64,000 nucleotides of DNA from CALUTH01 sp964452495 (GCA_964452495.1 CAYVMC010000004.1:42598-106597), one strand, 5' to 3'. Positions 42,701 through 51,467 are shown, numbered from the stretch's first letter. The notes: a model not told the origin generated them from the letters alone. Numbers and translations are program-made.

Positions 42701-44356
42701 ATTTTCGAGTGCATCTAAATCCAATACAGCTTCAGCAGGCAGTTTACCATTTTTAATTAAACTGTCGATTTTCTCTTTTGCATCATGTGCGTCTTTAACA
42801 TCTCCCAAAGCTTGTGCGGTATATATGTTTTGGATATTTTTTACCATTTGTGTCCAGTATATACCATACTTGAGCCCCATATCCTGAATTTCATTATTAG
42901 CAGCAGTCATTCCGATACCGTCAACCGGAACTTTGTAATCCGATTTGTAATCCGCTGCGGAATTAAAGTATCGGAGTTTTATCATATCAGTGTTTGCGTC
43001 CCAGTTTTGAGTACCATTTTCTTTCTTTTCCACTATATTTGTTCTTGGCAAATTGGAGAGATACACAGTTGCTTCTTTAGAATCAACATCTATTTTATGT
43101 TTTCCTTTTTTATTAATTTCGTTCAGACTATCAATATTTTTCAGAAAAGCTATGTAATCCGACTTTGTAAGCATAACCGCAAGATTAACGACTGTATCAT
43201 CATGGGTAGCAGCTTTAAGCGGATTATCTGCAGACATCTTGTCAAAACGTGTTAATAATTGTTGTTTATCAACACATTCCTGAGATACGTAATCTTTATC
43301 ATAGTATTGAATATAAGTCGGCTTTTTGGGGTCAAAGTTTTCATTCACTTCACTGTAAGAAATTTGACCGTTTTGAACTTTAAACTTATGCGGAGCATTT
43401 ACCGTGTAAAGACGCAGCCCGTCAGAGGCTTTACCAACAATACCATAGCCTACCTGATTATTTTCAATCCCTTCCATACGGAACCAGTCTTTCATCTGGT
43501 TATCCTCATCACCCCATTTTAAAGCATACTGGTAATGAATACCTGCATAGCTTTCACTGGTAAGCGGAGCATCCATAACATAGACCATACCGTTTTTATA
43601 TAGCTCAACCATAAAATCTTCAAAATTGTTCATTTCACCTATTCCGCCCGCAAGCTGGAAAAGATTTTCAGGCCAGTACTTAAATGCCGAAATGTTATCA
43701 CCGCCGGTAATTGGTGTTCCAAAAAGAACTTTGATGCCTCTGCCCTTCAAATAAGGCACTTTAGCAATCATGCCGGCTAGTCCGCCGCCATAACTGTTAG
43801 AGAATGTTCTCGAAGAATTTTCCGCCTGTTCACGAACCACTTGATCTAAATCAACTTTTCCGATTTCGTCGGGGTTTTCTTCTTTAAAACCTTTAAAAAC
43901 ATATCCGGGAGCAAAACTATCCGGCATAAGCAGATAACCGCTGCCGTTGACTGTAGGCTTTAGAGAACTCATTGATGCTTTAGTGTATGAAGCAATAACG
44001 TTATCATTATCATCTTTAAGTACATAATCCAAACCGACATCTTTTCCTGTCCGGACATTGCCGTCTTTATTTATTAATAAAAACCTGTACATAAATTTGT
44101 CTTTCGGAGTAAAGCCGCAGTTTTGGAACAAATCAATGGCAAGCCCTTCCTTTGGAACATCAAACTTAAATTCTTTATCCCACAATGGGGCTTCATTATC
44201 CATTTTGACTATTTCAAGTTTACATTTTTCACCTGCTCCCTCTTCCGCATAATCGTGCGGGTAATTGAAATAATAACAGGTCTCTCCATAAGCATTCTTA
44301 ACGTACTCATATCCTTTAAATGCAGGCCTAAACATTGAAATAGCACTTAATTTCAC
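39764..44356 (-). CDS. Very large GH13-like (alpha-amylase superfamily) protein
   Basis: 1530 residues from a GTG at 44356 (AAGGAG 7 bases upstream; the TTG at 44362 is too close to that site). GH13 landmarks in order: first barrel region near residue 200-280 (VPYLKGRGIKVLFGTPI; VYVMDAPLT), nucleophile region LRHRIDALKDI (~805), acid/base CIYDEITD (~855), FGGNHDKPRLNY (~955) and YGDEFSMSG (~1285). These are spread far wider than in normal amylases, so several insertions must exist. No signal peptide. N-terminus carries the F-x-G tag (RPAFKG). Probably acts on glycogen or maltodextrin. Confidence 0.7.
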   Translation of the reverse strand: MKLSAISMFRPAFKGYEYVKNAYGETCYYFNYPHDYAEEGAGEKCKLEIVKMDNEAPLWDKEFKFDVPKEGLAIDLFQNCGFTPKDKFMYRFLLINKDGNVRTGKDVGLDYVLKDDNDNVIASYTKASMSSLKPTVNGSGYLLMPDSFAPGYVFKGFKEENPDEIGKVDLDQVVREQAENSSRTFSNSYGGGLAGMIAKVPYLKGRGIKVLFGTPITGGDNISAFKYWPENLFQLAGGIGEMNNFEDFMVELYKNGMVYVMDAPLTSESYAGIHYQYALKWGDEDNQMKDWFRMEGIENNQVGYGIVGKASDGLRLYTVNAPHKFKVQNGQISYSEVNENFDPKKPTYIQYYDKDYVSQECVDKQQLLTRFDKMSADNPLKAATHDDTVVNLAVMLTKSDYIAFLKNIDSLNEINKKGKHKIDVDSKEATVYLSNLPRTNIVEKKENGTQNWDANTDMIKLRYFNSAADYKSDYKVPVDGIGMTAANNEIQDMGLKYGIYWTQMVKNIQNIYTAQALGDVKDAHDAKEKIDSLIKNGKLPAEAVLDLDALENIDNALYSLEFPETTANSLITKNTMNLIFESLPFAKDTLGVLSTSYFTPRAASYTQLGLSRYELDQLGNPQFTEYQNQRFEFQEIYEQVNALFRGDKDGNTGEVYDFVRAVLERVDEKMPEGKKIFEPSSEDGLTEYGYYVTKFIAEDAARYIMIKAFVPDAEAKITSKGQIIYDYAKLREESSLAQLGVKGNTPKYEAELLAKKMKAGLRNHSTNSADIDFVTDAVMKKFGNVNLNAFRYAEAMVDKAGLSLRHRIDALKDIEDIESSVNFNENNAKVQDNLSHFWGKFKEAIASIAPDSCIYDEITDKEKFKIDDNDKDPGMAFIHNSEHTTVAAYEYFFTNLLKIFAGEMDRDSVRDNYSSGFSYKGSKEREEVIDKSLKELFNARYLLDYFKSLYTFGGNHDKPRLNYAMFINPKLLFADINNMKTGASERNDALLMITGAVDMKDLPFDVMYNYNNVDYINANYFTGASNSAIAMGKVIRDNIHEKLWQNPQKKYVSEEELNSLHNAVTALVNGYYTKEPEKRPSHYTFESAFKEILDIASANGLSSGQTNGADVYSDLLKKVPEKAKALVEDRVVDHYNSGKIYHFERLKGEKPDYSLSNVGNQVLLLGTFLRRAADIELNAYQNKQEMYSKIDDAIKEYMSQFDEASLKRAVSEHEAYELSRMDDERNAFGARDLREAIRLVFAKAELNKKKDAQFHLFKSINDAAIAKVKMYTHILTMLPGVPTSYYGDEFSMSGKEEKAKNIDLQNRNATPFSKLEGKDEEAEYYRKINNEFREITKLRDMEELAPLNNGTPYYIHPVGGTTDHNDSVHLPATFTMGSDGSVVLSLFNLAGINSNPSTSVQEPYIVDLDEIKLATDNNLLATSTIAIAAGTVLTNIIKGDNTLYKVIKEGTDYFVRRFDENNKRIKIRLDRGTMKDCVFTLYHKVKKSKIHFKGGNRREYYNPQFNIVSNPYHYLSEHSKCGEKLSVIAK

Positions 44357-44573
44357 TTTCAAACTCCTTAATGTGTACCGGTAAACAACACTAAAATCTA
44401 TCTACTATATATTTTAAAACAGGAAAAAAATTTTTTTTGCTTATTTCAAAGAAAATATTAAGAAATGTTTACAAAACACCAGATTCTTAATATTTCTATG
44501 CATTTAAGGGAAATATGCTTGTTAAAAAAAAGTATTTGATATACACTTTAATTAGCGAAAGCGGTATAAAATC

Positions 44574-46106
44574 ATGACCATTTTATATTTTTATATTACA
44601 GTTTTCACAATCTATTTTGTACTTCTGGCAGTTCAAAGTTTGCGCCGCATACATAAAGTCAGAGATAAATACACTGCCAGATACCATAATATGTGTGTCA
44701 TTGTATATTCACACAATAACAAAGATTCACTGGAGCAGCTTGTAAAGTTGTTAAAAAGTCAGGATTACCCCTCATCGTGCTATTCCGTATACGTAATTCT
44801 CGACAACTGTACGGATGATTCAGAAGTACTTCTCGGCAGCGAACTTAGTATAAATGTATTCAATATAAAGAACATGGATACGGTCGGCAGAACGCAGGCA
44901 TACTCTGTTCTTGTAGAAAAACTTTCACAGGTTCAAGGTCTTGATGCTTTTATATTTCTTGATGCCAAATATTATGTACGGCATGACTTTTTAACGGATA
45001 TCAATTTTTATCTTCAAAAAAATGCTGTTATCTCAGCCTATTCAGAACCAATTATCACAAAAAAACTTTCTCTTGCTGAGAAAATAAGATTTGTATACGA
45101 AAAATACATGACAGATTTTGTCGAAGCAATGCGGGCAAAAATGGGACTGTCAAACATTATAAATTCAAATGCCTTTGCGATAAAGAAAACGTTACTGGAT
45201 AAAATCGGGTATATAGCGGCAGGCAATATTAATACAGAATTAAAATACACACTTGATATATCGGCAAAGGGGGAAAGAGTTTTTTCGACACCGGATTTGA
45301 AAGCATATTCAGACTTTACAAACTGTATTCATAAATATCCGGATATGGGGAAAAGACTTGAACTATTCGGCACATACATAAAAAACTTTGATTTCAGAAG
45401 ATTTAATCATGTAGAGCTTATCTCTTCTCTGATAGCACCGAATTGGCTTACTGTATGCTTAATATATGCATTGCTGGCATACCACACTTTCCATGTTTAT
45501 TTTCTAGTAGATTTTAAAACTATACTAATACAGGTGGTATTGCTTGTGATTGCGCTATTTGCCGGCATGCTCACTGCTAAAATAAAAACAAACGAAGTCG
45601 GGTACTTGTTTCTCTATCCGGGGTATACATTATGCAGACTTGTTTACAACTTCCCATTGTTCGTCTGGATTCGTGCAATTATAAAGAAAGCATCTGAACC
45701 TTCGGCTGTTGAAAAAATGTTTGTTAACGTATGGGTATCCGATGGTAAGAAGAATTATCCGTGCAAACTGGAACTTGTATCATCAAGCGGGCTGGCAAGC
45801 GTAACCTTTATCAATAACAAAGGTAAGAAATATACAACCAAAAATAATCACCTGAGAATGACAGACGCATTGCAGGAATTATCGGCAAAACTTTCTGAAC
45901 ACGGGCTTGTACTTAAAATCTGCCAGTGCTGCAAGTATTTTCAGCCTAATATTGACGGTACAACAAATATGGTAAAGGGGTTCTGTAAATATAACTTTGC
46001 AAACCGTGTTCCGGGGGACATATTACAAACACTTATCTGGAACACATGCGAGCAGTATGAAAATTTGAATATTGTAAATTTATTTCAAAATATAGATAAA
46101 AAATAA
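44574..46106 (+). CDS. Membrane glycosyltransferase, family 2, with Cys-rich C-terminal domain
   Basis: 510 residues. N-terminal TM (residues 2-20), then a GT2 core with VIVYSHNNKDSLEQLVKLL, VILDNCTDDSE (first Asp), AFIFLDAKYYV (DxD-like) and a later ETxxE-like region (NINTELKYTLDI). Two to three TM helices follow (residues ~290-375). The last ~115 residues are a separate domain ending with CQCCKYFQPNIDGTTN...GFCKY...NTCEQYE, a possible metal-binding module not typical of GT2. Likely makes a polysaccharide or glycolipid at the inner membrane. Ribosome site weak. Confidence 0.78.
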   Translation: MTILYFYITVFTIYFVLLAVQSLRRIHKVRDKYTARYHNMCVIVYSHNNKDSLEQLVKLLKSQDYPSSCYSVYVILDNCTDDSEVLLGSELSINVFNIKNMDTVGRTQAYSVLVEKLSQVQGLDAFIFLDAKYYVRHDFLTDINFYLQKNAVISAYSEPIITKKLSLAEKIRFVYEKYMTDFVEAMRAKMGLSNIINSNAFAIKKTLLDKIGYIAAGNINTELKYTLDISAKGERVFSTPDLKAYSDFTNCIHKYPDMGKRLELFGTYIKNFDFRRFNHVELISSLIAPNWLTVCLIYALLAYHTFHVYFLVDFKTILIQVVLLVIALFAGMLTAKIKTNEVGYLFLYPGYTLCRLVYNFPLFVWIRAIIKKASEPSAVEKMFVNVWVSDGKKNYPCKLELVSSSGLASVTFINNKGKKYTTKNNHLRMTDALQELSAKLSEHGLVLKICQCCKYFQPNIDGTTNMVKGFCKYNFANRVPGDILQTLIWNTCEQYENLNIVNLFQNIDKK

Positions 46107-46150
46107 AATTCACGTGTTATAAATAAATTACAATAAAAAGGTGTTTGGTT

Positions 46151-46726
46151 ATGAAAATTGACAACACACACTCACCCGCATTTGGTGCATCCATTCCTGT
46201 TTATTATTATGCAAAAGATAAAGCAGGCAAAGTATGGCGAATAATGAAACCTGAAAATATCAAAAAGTGCAACAGTTATATAATACGAAATCTGACAGGA
46301 AGCATAAAGAAGAAGAACGACGGGCTAATAAGTCTTTTTAAACGCTTTGACAGCGAATACAAAACATCTGGGAAAATACGTTCGGTGTATGATAACGAAA
46401 AATCCACTGTTTACCTTGTAACCGGCAAAAAAGACTGCGATATTATAAGAGAAATGGGGGAAAAGCTGGGTAAAACAAAGAGTGAGAGTATACACCGCAC
46501 AAATACAACAAAGACCTTTGAAGTAATCGAGGCTGCAAAACAGTTTTTCAAGAATGCCCTGCAGTATGTAAAACGAAATGACATAAAAAAGAAAACAAAC
46601 AACGGGACTCCACTTTCCGCACACATAATATTTGATGCCGTTTACAAAAAAAACGGAGAAATTAAAGGCTTTAAATATAATAATATTAACTTTTCTGACG
46701 GTCAGACCATTTTAAATTTTCAGTAA
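46151..46726 (+). CDS. Hypothetical protein with N-terminal F-x-A tag
   Basis: 191 residues from ATG 46151 (AAAGGTG site). Starts MKIDNTHSPAFGASIPVYYY, then a mixed region with many Lys and strands (STVYLVTGKKDCDIIREMG) and a C-terminal EIKGFKYNNINFSDGQTIL. No TM or signal peptide. Family unknown. The N-terminal tag resembles those at 18224, 22487, 44356 and 59871. Located just after the GT2 gene, with 45 bp between. Confidence 0.6.
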   Translation: MKIDNTHSPAFGASIPVYYYAKDKAGKVWRIMKPENIKKCNSYIIRNLTGSIKKKNDGLISLFKRFDSEYKTSGKIRSVYDNEKSTVYLVTGKKDCDIIREMGEKLGKTKSESIHRTNTTKTFEVIEAAKQFFKNALQYVKRNDIKKKTNNGTPLSAHIIFDAVYKKNGEIKGFKYNNINFSDGQTILNFQ

Positions 46727-46739
46727 AAAAAACATAACT

Positions 46740-46990
46740 CTGCCCGAAACCATTTTGTTTTTTTCTATAATACAATCCGTTGTTCCAACCCCTCACCTCC
46801 TGCACATATAAAAATCCGCCCATCCTCCTCGGCACACATAAAACACCCCTCCTCCACAGCAAGCGGGACAATGCACTATACAATTCTTCCGCCCCTCCTC
46901 CTCGGCACACACGGCAAAACAATAACAATTCTTCCGCCCAATCCGCCACAGCACCGTATCCCTTTCCAAAAGCACTCTTTCAAAACTCAT
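46740..46990. repeat. C-rich low-complexity intergenic DNA with direct repeats
   Basis: CCTCCTCGGCACACA occurs at 46824-46838 and 46897-46911; CAATTCTTCCGCCC occurs at 46881-46894 and 46926-46939. The segment is much more C-rich than the surrounding genome and has no credible gene on either strand. About 400 bp in all separate the preceding gene from valS. Confidence 0.7.
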
Positions 46991-47028
46991 AAACCATCGG
47001 TAATCAGGAATACAAGCAATACCGCAAT

Positions 47029-47063
47029 TATAATGTTAAATTGTTAACATTAAGTAATATAAT
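47029..47063 (+). promoter_or_regulatory. Candidate valS promoter region with inverted repeat
   Basis: TATAAT at 47029-47034 and at 47058-47063, separated by a 9-bp inverted repeat TAATGTTAA-ATTG-TTAACATTA (47031-47052). No good -35 is seen; the palindrome could be a repressor site. Confidence 0.4.
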
Positions 47064-47130
47064 CTATAGAATAAAACCTTTGTTTATGCTATTTTGTAGG
47101 AAGAAATTAATCGGGTAAATGAGGATAAAT

Positions 47131-49797
47131 ATGACTAACTCAAATTCAACTATTGCAGAAATTACAGCAGAGATGCCGACAGTATACGACCCTGAGTCTG
47201 TAGAAGATAAGATATATAAATTCTGGGAGGAGGGCGGATTTTTCAAAGCCGATGCACACAGCAGCAAACCGCCGTATTCCATAGTAATCCCTCCGCCAAA
47301 CGTTACCGGTGTATTACACATGGGACACGCACTGGACGGTACTTTACAGGATATTCTTACCCGTTATCACAGAATGAGCGGATACGAGGCTTTATGGATC
47401 CCGGGGACAGACCACGCAGGGATTGCAACGCAGGCAGTTGTTGAAAGACAGTTGAGGGAAGAAGGAAAAACCCGCCACGATTTAGGACGGGAAAAGTTCC
47501 TTGAAAAGACATGGGAATGGGCAAATGAGCATAAATCAGCAATTCTCAACCAGTTTAAGCGGCTTGGAGCATCTTTTGACCGTTCAAGGGAAAGATTTAC
47601 TTTTGATAAAGGGTGTTCTGATGCTGTCAAAGAAGTATTTGTAACTCTTTATAACAAAGGACTTATTTATAAGGGGGCATACATTGTAAACTGGTGTCCA
47701 CGTTGCCAGAGTGCAATTTCTGATATAGAAACGGAATACGAAACAGAAAAAGGTCACCTGTGGGAAATCTCTTACCCTTTAAAAGGCGAAAGCGGTGCCA
47801 TAATTGTTGCGACAACACGTCCAGAAACTATCTTCGGAGATGTTGCAATAGCCGTTCACCCGTCTGATAAAAAATATTCGGAACTTATAGGTAAAAAGGT
47901 TATTATACCTTTATCAGGAAGAGAAATTCCTGTTATTACGGATGAATACGTTGATAAAAGCTTTGGGACAGGTGCAGTTAAAATTACTCCCGCACATGAC
48001 CCGAATGATTACGAAGTCGGCAAACATCATGGTCTTTCGCCGATTTGGGTTATTGATGAAGAAGGCAAGATGAAAGCATGCGGGGAAGTCCCGCCGGAAT
48101 TACACGGCAAAGACAGATACGAAGCCCGCCAGCGTATACTTGAACTGCTGAGTTATAACAATTTCTTACTTAGAACAAAAGACCATGAACATAATGTTGG
48201 TAAATGCCAGCGCTGCCATACAACAATTGAACCGCTGCTTTCCGAACAGTGGTTTGTAAAAATGGAACCGCTTGCAAAGGAAGCAATTGCGGCGGTAAAA
48301 GACGGCAGGATTAAATTTATCCCGCAAAGATGGGAAAAAGATTACCTCGGCTGGATGGAAAATATCCGTGACTGGTGTATTTCACGCCAGTTATGGTGGG
48401 GGCATCAGATACCCGCATACTACCACAAAGTAACGGGTGAAATGGTTGTTGCGAAAGAAAATCCTGATCCTGAGAATTACATACAGGATGAGGACGTGCT
48501 TGATACATGGTTTTCATCAGGATTATGGCCGTTCTCTACAATGGGATTTCCTAACAGCGAAACCGATGATTTTAAGAAGTTTTACCCGACAAGCGTACTT
48601 GTAACCGGATTTGATATTATCTTTTTCTGGGTGGCAAGGATGATTACCATGGGGCTTGAATTTACGAAGAAGGCACCTTTTTCTACCGTTTATATCCACG
48701 GACTTATCCGTGATGAAAAAGGTCAGAAGATGTCAAAATCAAAAGGCAATACCATCGATCCGGTTAAAATCATTGATAAATACGGATGTGATGCTCTCAG
48801 GTTTACAATGACAAGCTTATGCACTTATGGCGGTCAGGACATAAAAGTCAGCGACGAACGTTTTGAGTACGGCAGAAACTTTGCAAACAAAATCTGGAAT
48901 GCATCAAGGTTTGTAATGATGAACCTTGACGGCGTAGACAACAATCCTATTGATAAATCAAAATTAACAATTGCCGATAAATGGATTTTGAATAAATTGA
49001 ACGAAACAGCAAAAGAAGTTAATGAGAACGTCAAAAACTACAGGCTGGGAGAAGTGGCGCATATTTTATACGACTTTTTCAGGAGTTCTTACTGCGACTG
49101 GTATGTAGAGATTGCAAAAATCCAGCTTGCGGATAACGATATAAAGCTCAATACTCAACGCGTTTTACGATATGTTCTTGATATGTCCTTAAGAATGCTT
49201 CACCCGATAATGCCGTTTATAACAGAAGAAATCTGGCAGTTAATCCCGCAGGACAAACCGACTCCGGCATTAATGAAAGCAGATTATCCGGTTTACAGTT
49301 CTGACCTTTCTTATCCGGAAGAAGCGGAAGAAATGGATCTGGTAATGGATACTATAACCTCATTAAGAAACATCCGCCAGAGTTTCAATATTTCACCTTC
49401 GGTAAAAGTAAATGTTGAAATCCGTGCAGAGGGAAGAGAAAAAGAAATCTTTAAAGTAATTGAGTCTTATATACACCGTCTTGCACGGGTAGAAGATATT
49501 TCTTACGGTGATTTAAACGCTCCAATGCCTCCTAAAAGTGCGGCGGCGGTAGTATCAACCTCCAGACTGGTTGTACCGCTTGCAAACCTGATAGACCTTG
49601 ATGCGGAAATCAAAAGACAGCAAAAGAAACTGGATAAACTGACAAATGAGAAAAACTCGCTTGAAGGCAGAATGAAAAATGAAAAGTTTGTCGCAAATGC
49701 TCCTAAAGAGCTTGTAGAACAAACCAATTCACGCATAGAGGAAATTAATCAGCAGTCGGAAATCATCAGGGATTTGATTAATTCATTAGAAAGTTAG
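47131..49797 (+). CDS. valS: Valyl-tRNA synthetase
   Basis: 888 residues from ATG 47131 (GAGGAT six bases upstream; ATG 47119 lacks a site). Class I signature HMGH at residues 63-66 within PPPNVTGVLHMGHAL, KMSKSKGN near residue 533, TTRPETIFGDVAIAVHP in the CP1 editing domain, and a C-terminal coiled-coil arm (LDAEIKRQQKKLDKLTNEK...) typical of ValRS. Charges tRNA-Val. Single-gene unit flanked on both sides by unusual low-complexity DNA. Confidence 0.98.
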   Translation: MTNSNSTIAEITAEMPTVYDPESVEDKIYKFWEEGGFFKADAHSSKPPYSIVIPPPNVTGVLHMGHALDGTLQDILTRYHRMSGYEALWIPGTDHAGIATQAVVERQLREEGKTRHDLGREKFLEKTWEWANEHKSAILNQFKRLGASFDRSRERFTFDKGCSDAVKEVFVTLYNKGLIYKGAYIVNWCPRCQSAISDIETEYETEKGHLWEISYPLKGESGAIIVATTRPETIFGDVAIAVHPSDKKYSELIGKKVIIPLSGREIPVITDEYVDKSFGTGAVKITPAHDPNDYEVGKHHGLSPIWVIDEEGKMKACGEVPPELHGKDRYEARQRILELLSYNNFLLRTKDHEHNVGKCQRCHTTIEPLLSEQWFVKMEPLAKEAIAAVKDGRIKFIPQRWEKDYLGWMENIRDWCISRQLWWGHQIPAYYHKVTGEMVVAKENPDPENYIQDEDVLDTWFSSGLWPFSTMGFPNSETDDFKKFYPTSVLVTGFDIIFFWVARMITMGLEFTKKAPFSTVYIHGLIRDEKGQKMSKSKGNTIDPVKIIDKYGCDALRFTMTSLCTYGGQDIKVSDERFEYGRNFANKIWNASRFVMMNLDGVDNNPIDKSKLTIADKWILNKLNETAKEVNENVKNYRLGEVAHILYDFFRSSYCDWYVEIAKIQLADNDIKLNTQRVLRYVLDMSLRMLHPIMPFITEEIWQLIPQDKPTPALMKADYPVYSSDLSYPEEAEEMDLVMDTITSLRNIRQSFNISPSVKVNVEIRAEGREKEIFKVIESYIHRLARVEDISYGDLNAPMPPKSAAAVVSTSRLVVPLANLIDLDAEIKRQQKKLDKLTNEKNSLEGRMKNEKFVANAPKELVEQTNSRIEEINQQSEIIRDLINSLES

Positions 49798-49798
49798 T

Positions 49799-49829
49799 AA
49801 AAAAAGGAGGTACAAATCCTCCTTTTTTA
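49799..49829 (+). terminator. Rho-independent terminator of valS
   Basis: Stem AAAAAGGAGG / CCTCCTTTTT around TACAAAT, starting 2 bases after the stop. Confidence 0.88.
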
Positions 49830-49839
49830 ATCTCTGCAG

Positions 49840-49916
49840 CCCGCAAGGGAGGGAGGAAGGAAGGAAGCAAGCAAGCAAGGGAGGAAGCAAGGGAGGGAGG
49901 AAGGAAGGGAGGTTAT
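49840..49916. repeat. Purine-rich GGAAG/GGAGG/GCAAG simple repeat
   Basis: A ~75-base run of GGGAGG, GGAAG and AAGCAAGC units between valS and the pilin cluster, unlike the A/T-rich surroundings. The next ~150 bases hold a short C-run and inverted CCTGCCTG / CAGGCAG-type pairs but no gene. Confidence 0.8.
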
Positions 49917-50070
49917 ATAGAACCTGCCTGTCCGAAGAGCCGGCACATACCGCCCCCCCCTCAGTTTAAGGTACAAAACATAAATAAGAGAGGAAACACC
50001 CTGCACTCACTGCTTCTAACAGCGGACAGCTTGCCTGCCTGAAAAGACAGGCAGACATAAAAAACGGAAT

Positions 50071-50106
50071 AAAAAAGAAGGCTTAATGATAAGCCTTCTT
50101 TTTTTT
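50071..50106 (-). terminator. Rho-independent terminator of the pilin cluster
   Basis: Stem AAGAAGGCTTA / TAAGCCTTCTT with an ATGA loop; T-runs on both sides, 20 bases past the last pilin stop. Confidence 0.88.
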
Positions 50107-50123
50107 AACACAAATTTAAAGTA

Positions 50124-50810
50124 TTAATAATCCTTTTTAAACCCGTGTGCAGCAATTCTGCCGCCGCATGAGCTTTTATCAGAAGACGGTGTAAATGCCT
50201 CGACTTTCGTATCACTGCAAGCCGTGGTCCAGCTGGTACCGTATTCCAGACCGTAAATATAAATATCTCCTTTACTTGTATACGCAAGTTCAAACGCATC
50301 TTCGCCTAAAACAAGAAAATCCTTAGACATCCAGCCTACAGGAAGAAAATAAAAGGTACAGCCTGTTTCTGATGAGTTAGTAAGAGTTTTCGTATTTGGA
50401 TTACAATCCTCTAAAGGTACTACTACAGCAGATTTATCACCAAACATAAAAATTGAAGCACTACTAATTGATATAGATTCACCGTTAGCCGTCTTTTTAA
50501 TAGTAGGCTTACTAACATCCGAGTCAAGTCTCATTTTTATATAATTATCTGCAAGCTCTTGAAATATATTTATACGATACAGTCCTATGGACGGATTTGC
50601 CGAATATACCGTACTGGCATCATTCTCATTCATATATGTTTGAAACCCGTTACTTAAAGTAGAAACACCTCTCGATAAAGCCGGTCCTATCTTTGCACCT
50701 GAGGCATGCTGAACAAGAGCAGGAGCGGTGAGCGCTGCAACAACCCCGATTATACCCAGTGTTATCAATACTTCCGCAAGTGTAAAGCCTTTATTCTTTA
50801 TACTTTTCAT
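50124..50810 (-). CDS. Type IV prepilin-like protein, tandem copy 4
   Basis: 228 residues. Leader KNKG|FTLAEVLITLGIIGV with Gly at -1 and Glu at +5, then hydrophobic helix ending AALTAPAL. C-terminus has the paired cysteines (TACSDTKVEAF... SSCGGRIAAHGFKKDY). The mid-region carries extra Cys (ETGCTFYFL). Last gene of a four-gene array (order right to left) followed by a terminator. Probably a minor pilin or pseudopilin; no major pilin or assembly ATPase is in the window. AAAGGATAAC site. Confidence 0.88.
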   Translation of the reverse strand: MKSIKNKGFTLAEVLITLGIIGVVAALTAPALVQHASGAKIGPALSRGVSTLSNGFQTYMNENDASTVYSANPSIGLYRINIFQELADNYIKMRLDSDVSKPTIKKTANGESISISSASIFMFGDKSAVVVPLEDCNPNTKTLTNSSETGCTFYFLPVGWMSKDFLVLGEDAFELAYTSKGDIYIYGLEYGTSWTTACSDTKVEAFTPSSDKSSCGGRIAAHGFKKDY

Positions 50811-50840
50811 ACTATTGTTATCCTTTCAAGATTATATACA

Positions 50841-51446
50841 TTAATCAAAAATCTTTTTATCAAATTTCCATCCGTTCATGGCAACTTTACCGGCACATCC
50901 TGACCCGCCCCCAGTTTCCGTGCAGGTTGCAGAAGTATCATAATCCTTGCCTGGGATATAAATCAACCCGTCAGAAGTTACTGCCATTTTAAAATAATCT
51001 AAACCTTCAATTAATGCATCCTGCTTTTTTGACTGGGAAGATATGAAACATAAGTTTGATGATTTGGTACTGCTGATTTCATCAGTACTGCAAGCAGCTA
51101 TAACAGATTGATCAGGCAGTGTATAACCATTACTACAATCATCTGGAAGACCTGCTTTAACTTCACCAGTTGCAACAGAAGTCATTTTTATATACCCGTC
51201 AGCAAGAGCTGAAAGAAGTGTTGCCGGGGTGGGAGTAGTACTCAACTGTGCTAGTGTTCTTACATTATTATCATACAGATACGAAGCTATACCATTTTCC
51301 AGAGTGGATATTGCGCTTGCATACTGAGCACCGAGGTGCGCATTCCTTGTACTATTATACAGCTGCGGAATGGTCAATGCAGCAACAACCCCGATTATAC
51401 CGAGAGTTATCAATACTTCCGCAAGAGTAAAGCCTTTATTTTTCAT
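50841..51446 (-). CDS. Type IV prepilin-like protein, tandem copy 3
   Basis: 201 residues, the shortest of the array. Leader MKNKG|FTLAEVLITLGI, Glu at +5. Middle resembles the siblings (STLENGIASYLYDNN; LSALADGYIKM). The C-terminus ends SATCTETGGGSGCAGKVAMNGWKFDKKIFD, keeping the CxxxxxxxC-AGK/R-xxxNGWK motif with a short basic extension. AAAGGATTTT site. Downstream copy starts 30 bp further on the minus strand. Confidence 0.88.
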   Translation of the reverse strand: MKNKGFTLAEVLITLGIIGVVAALTIPQLYNSTRNAHLGAQYASAISTLENGIASYLYDNNVRTLAQLSTTPTPATLLSALADGYIKMTSVATGEVKAGLPDDCSNGYTLPDQSVIAACSTDEISSTKSSNLCFISSQSKKQDALIEGLDYFKMAVTSDGLIYIPGKDYDTSATCTETGGGSGCAGKVAMNGWKFDKKIFD

Positions 51447-51467
51447 TATTATAAAATCCTTTCATTA

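Noticed and set aside
46780..46992. Small overlapping ORFs in the C-rich block before valS
   Set aside because: All three ORFs are repeat-derived, with no ribosome sites and biased composition.
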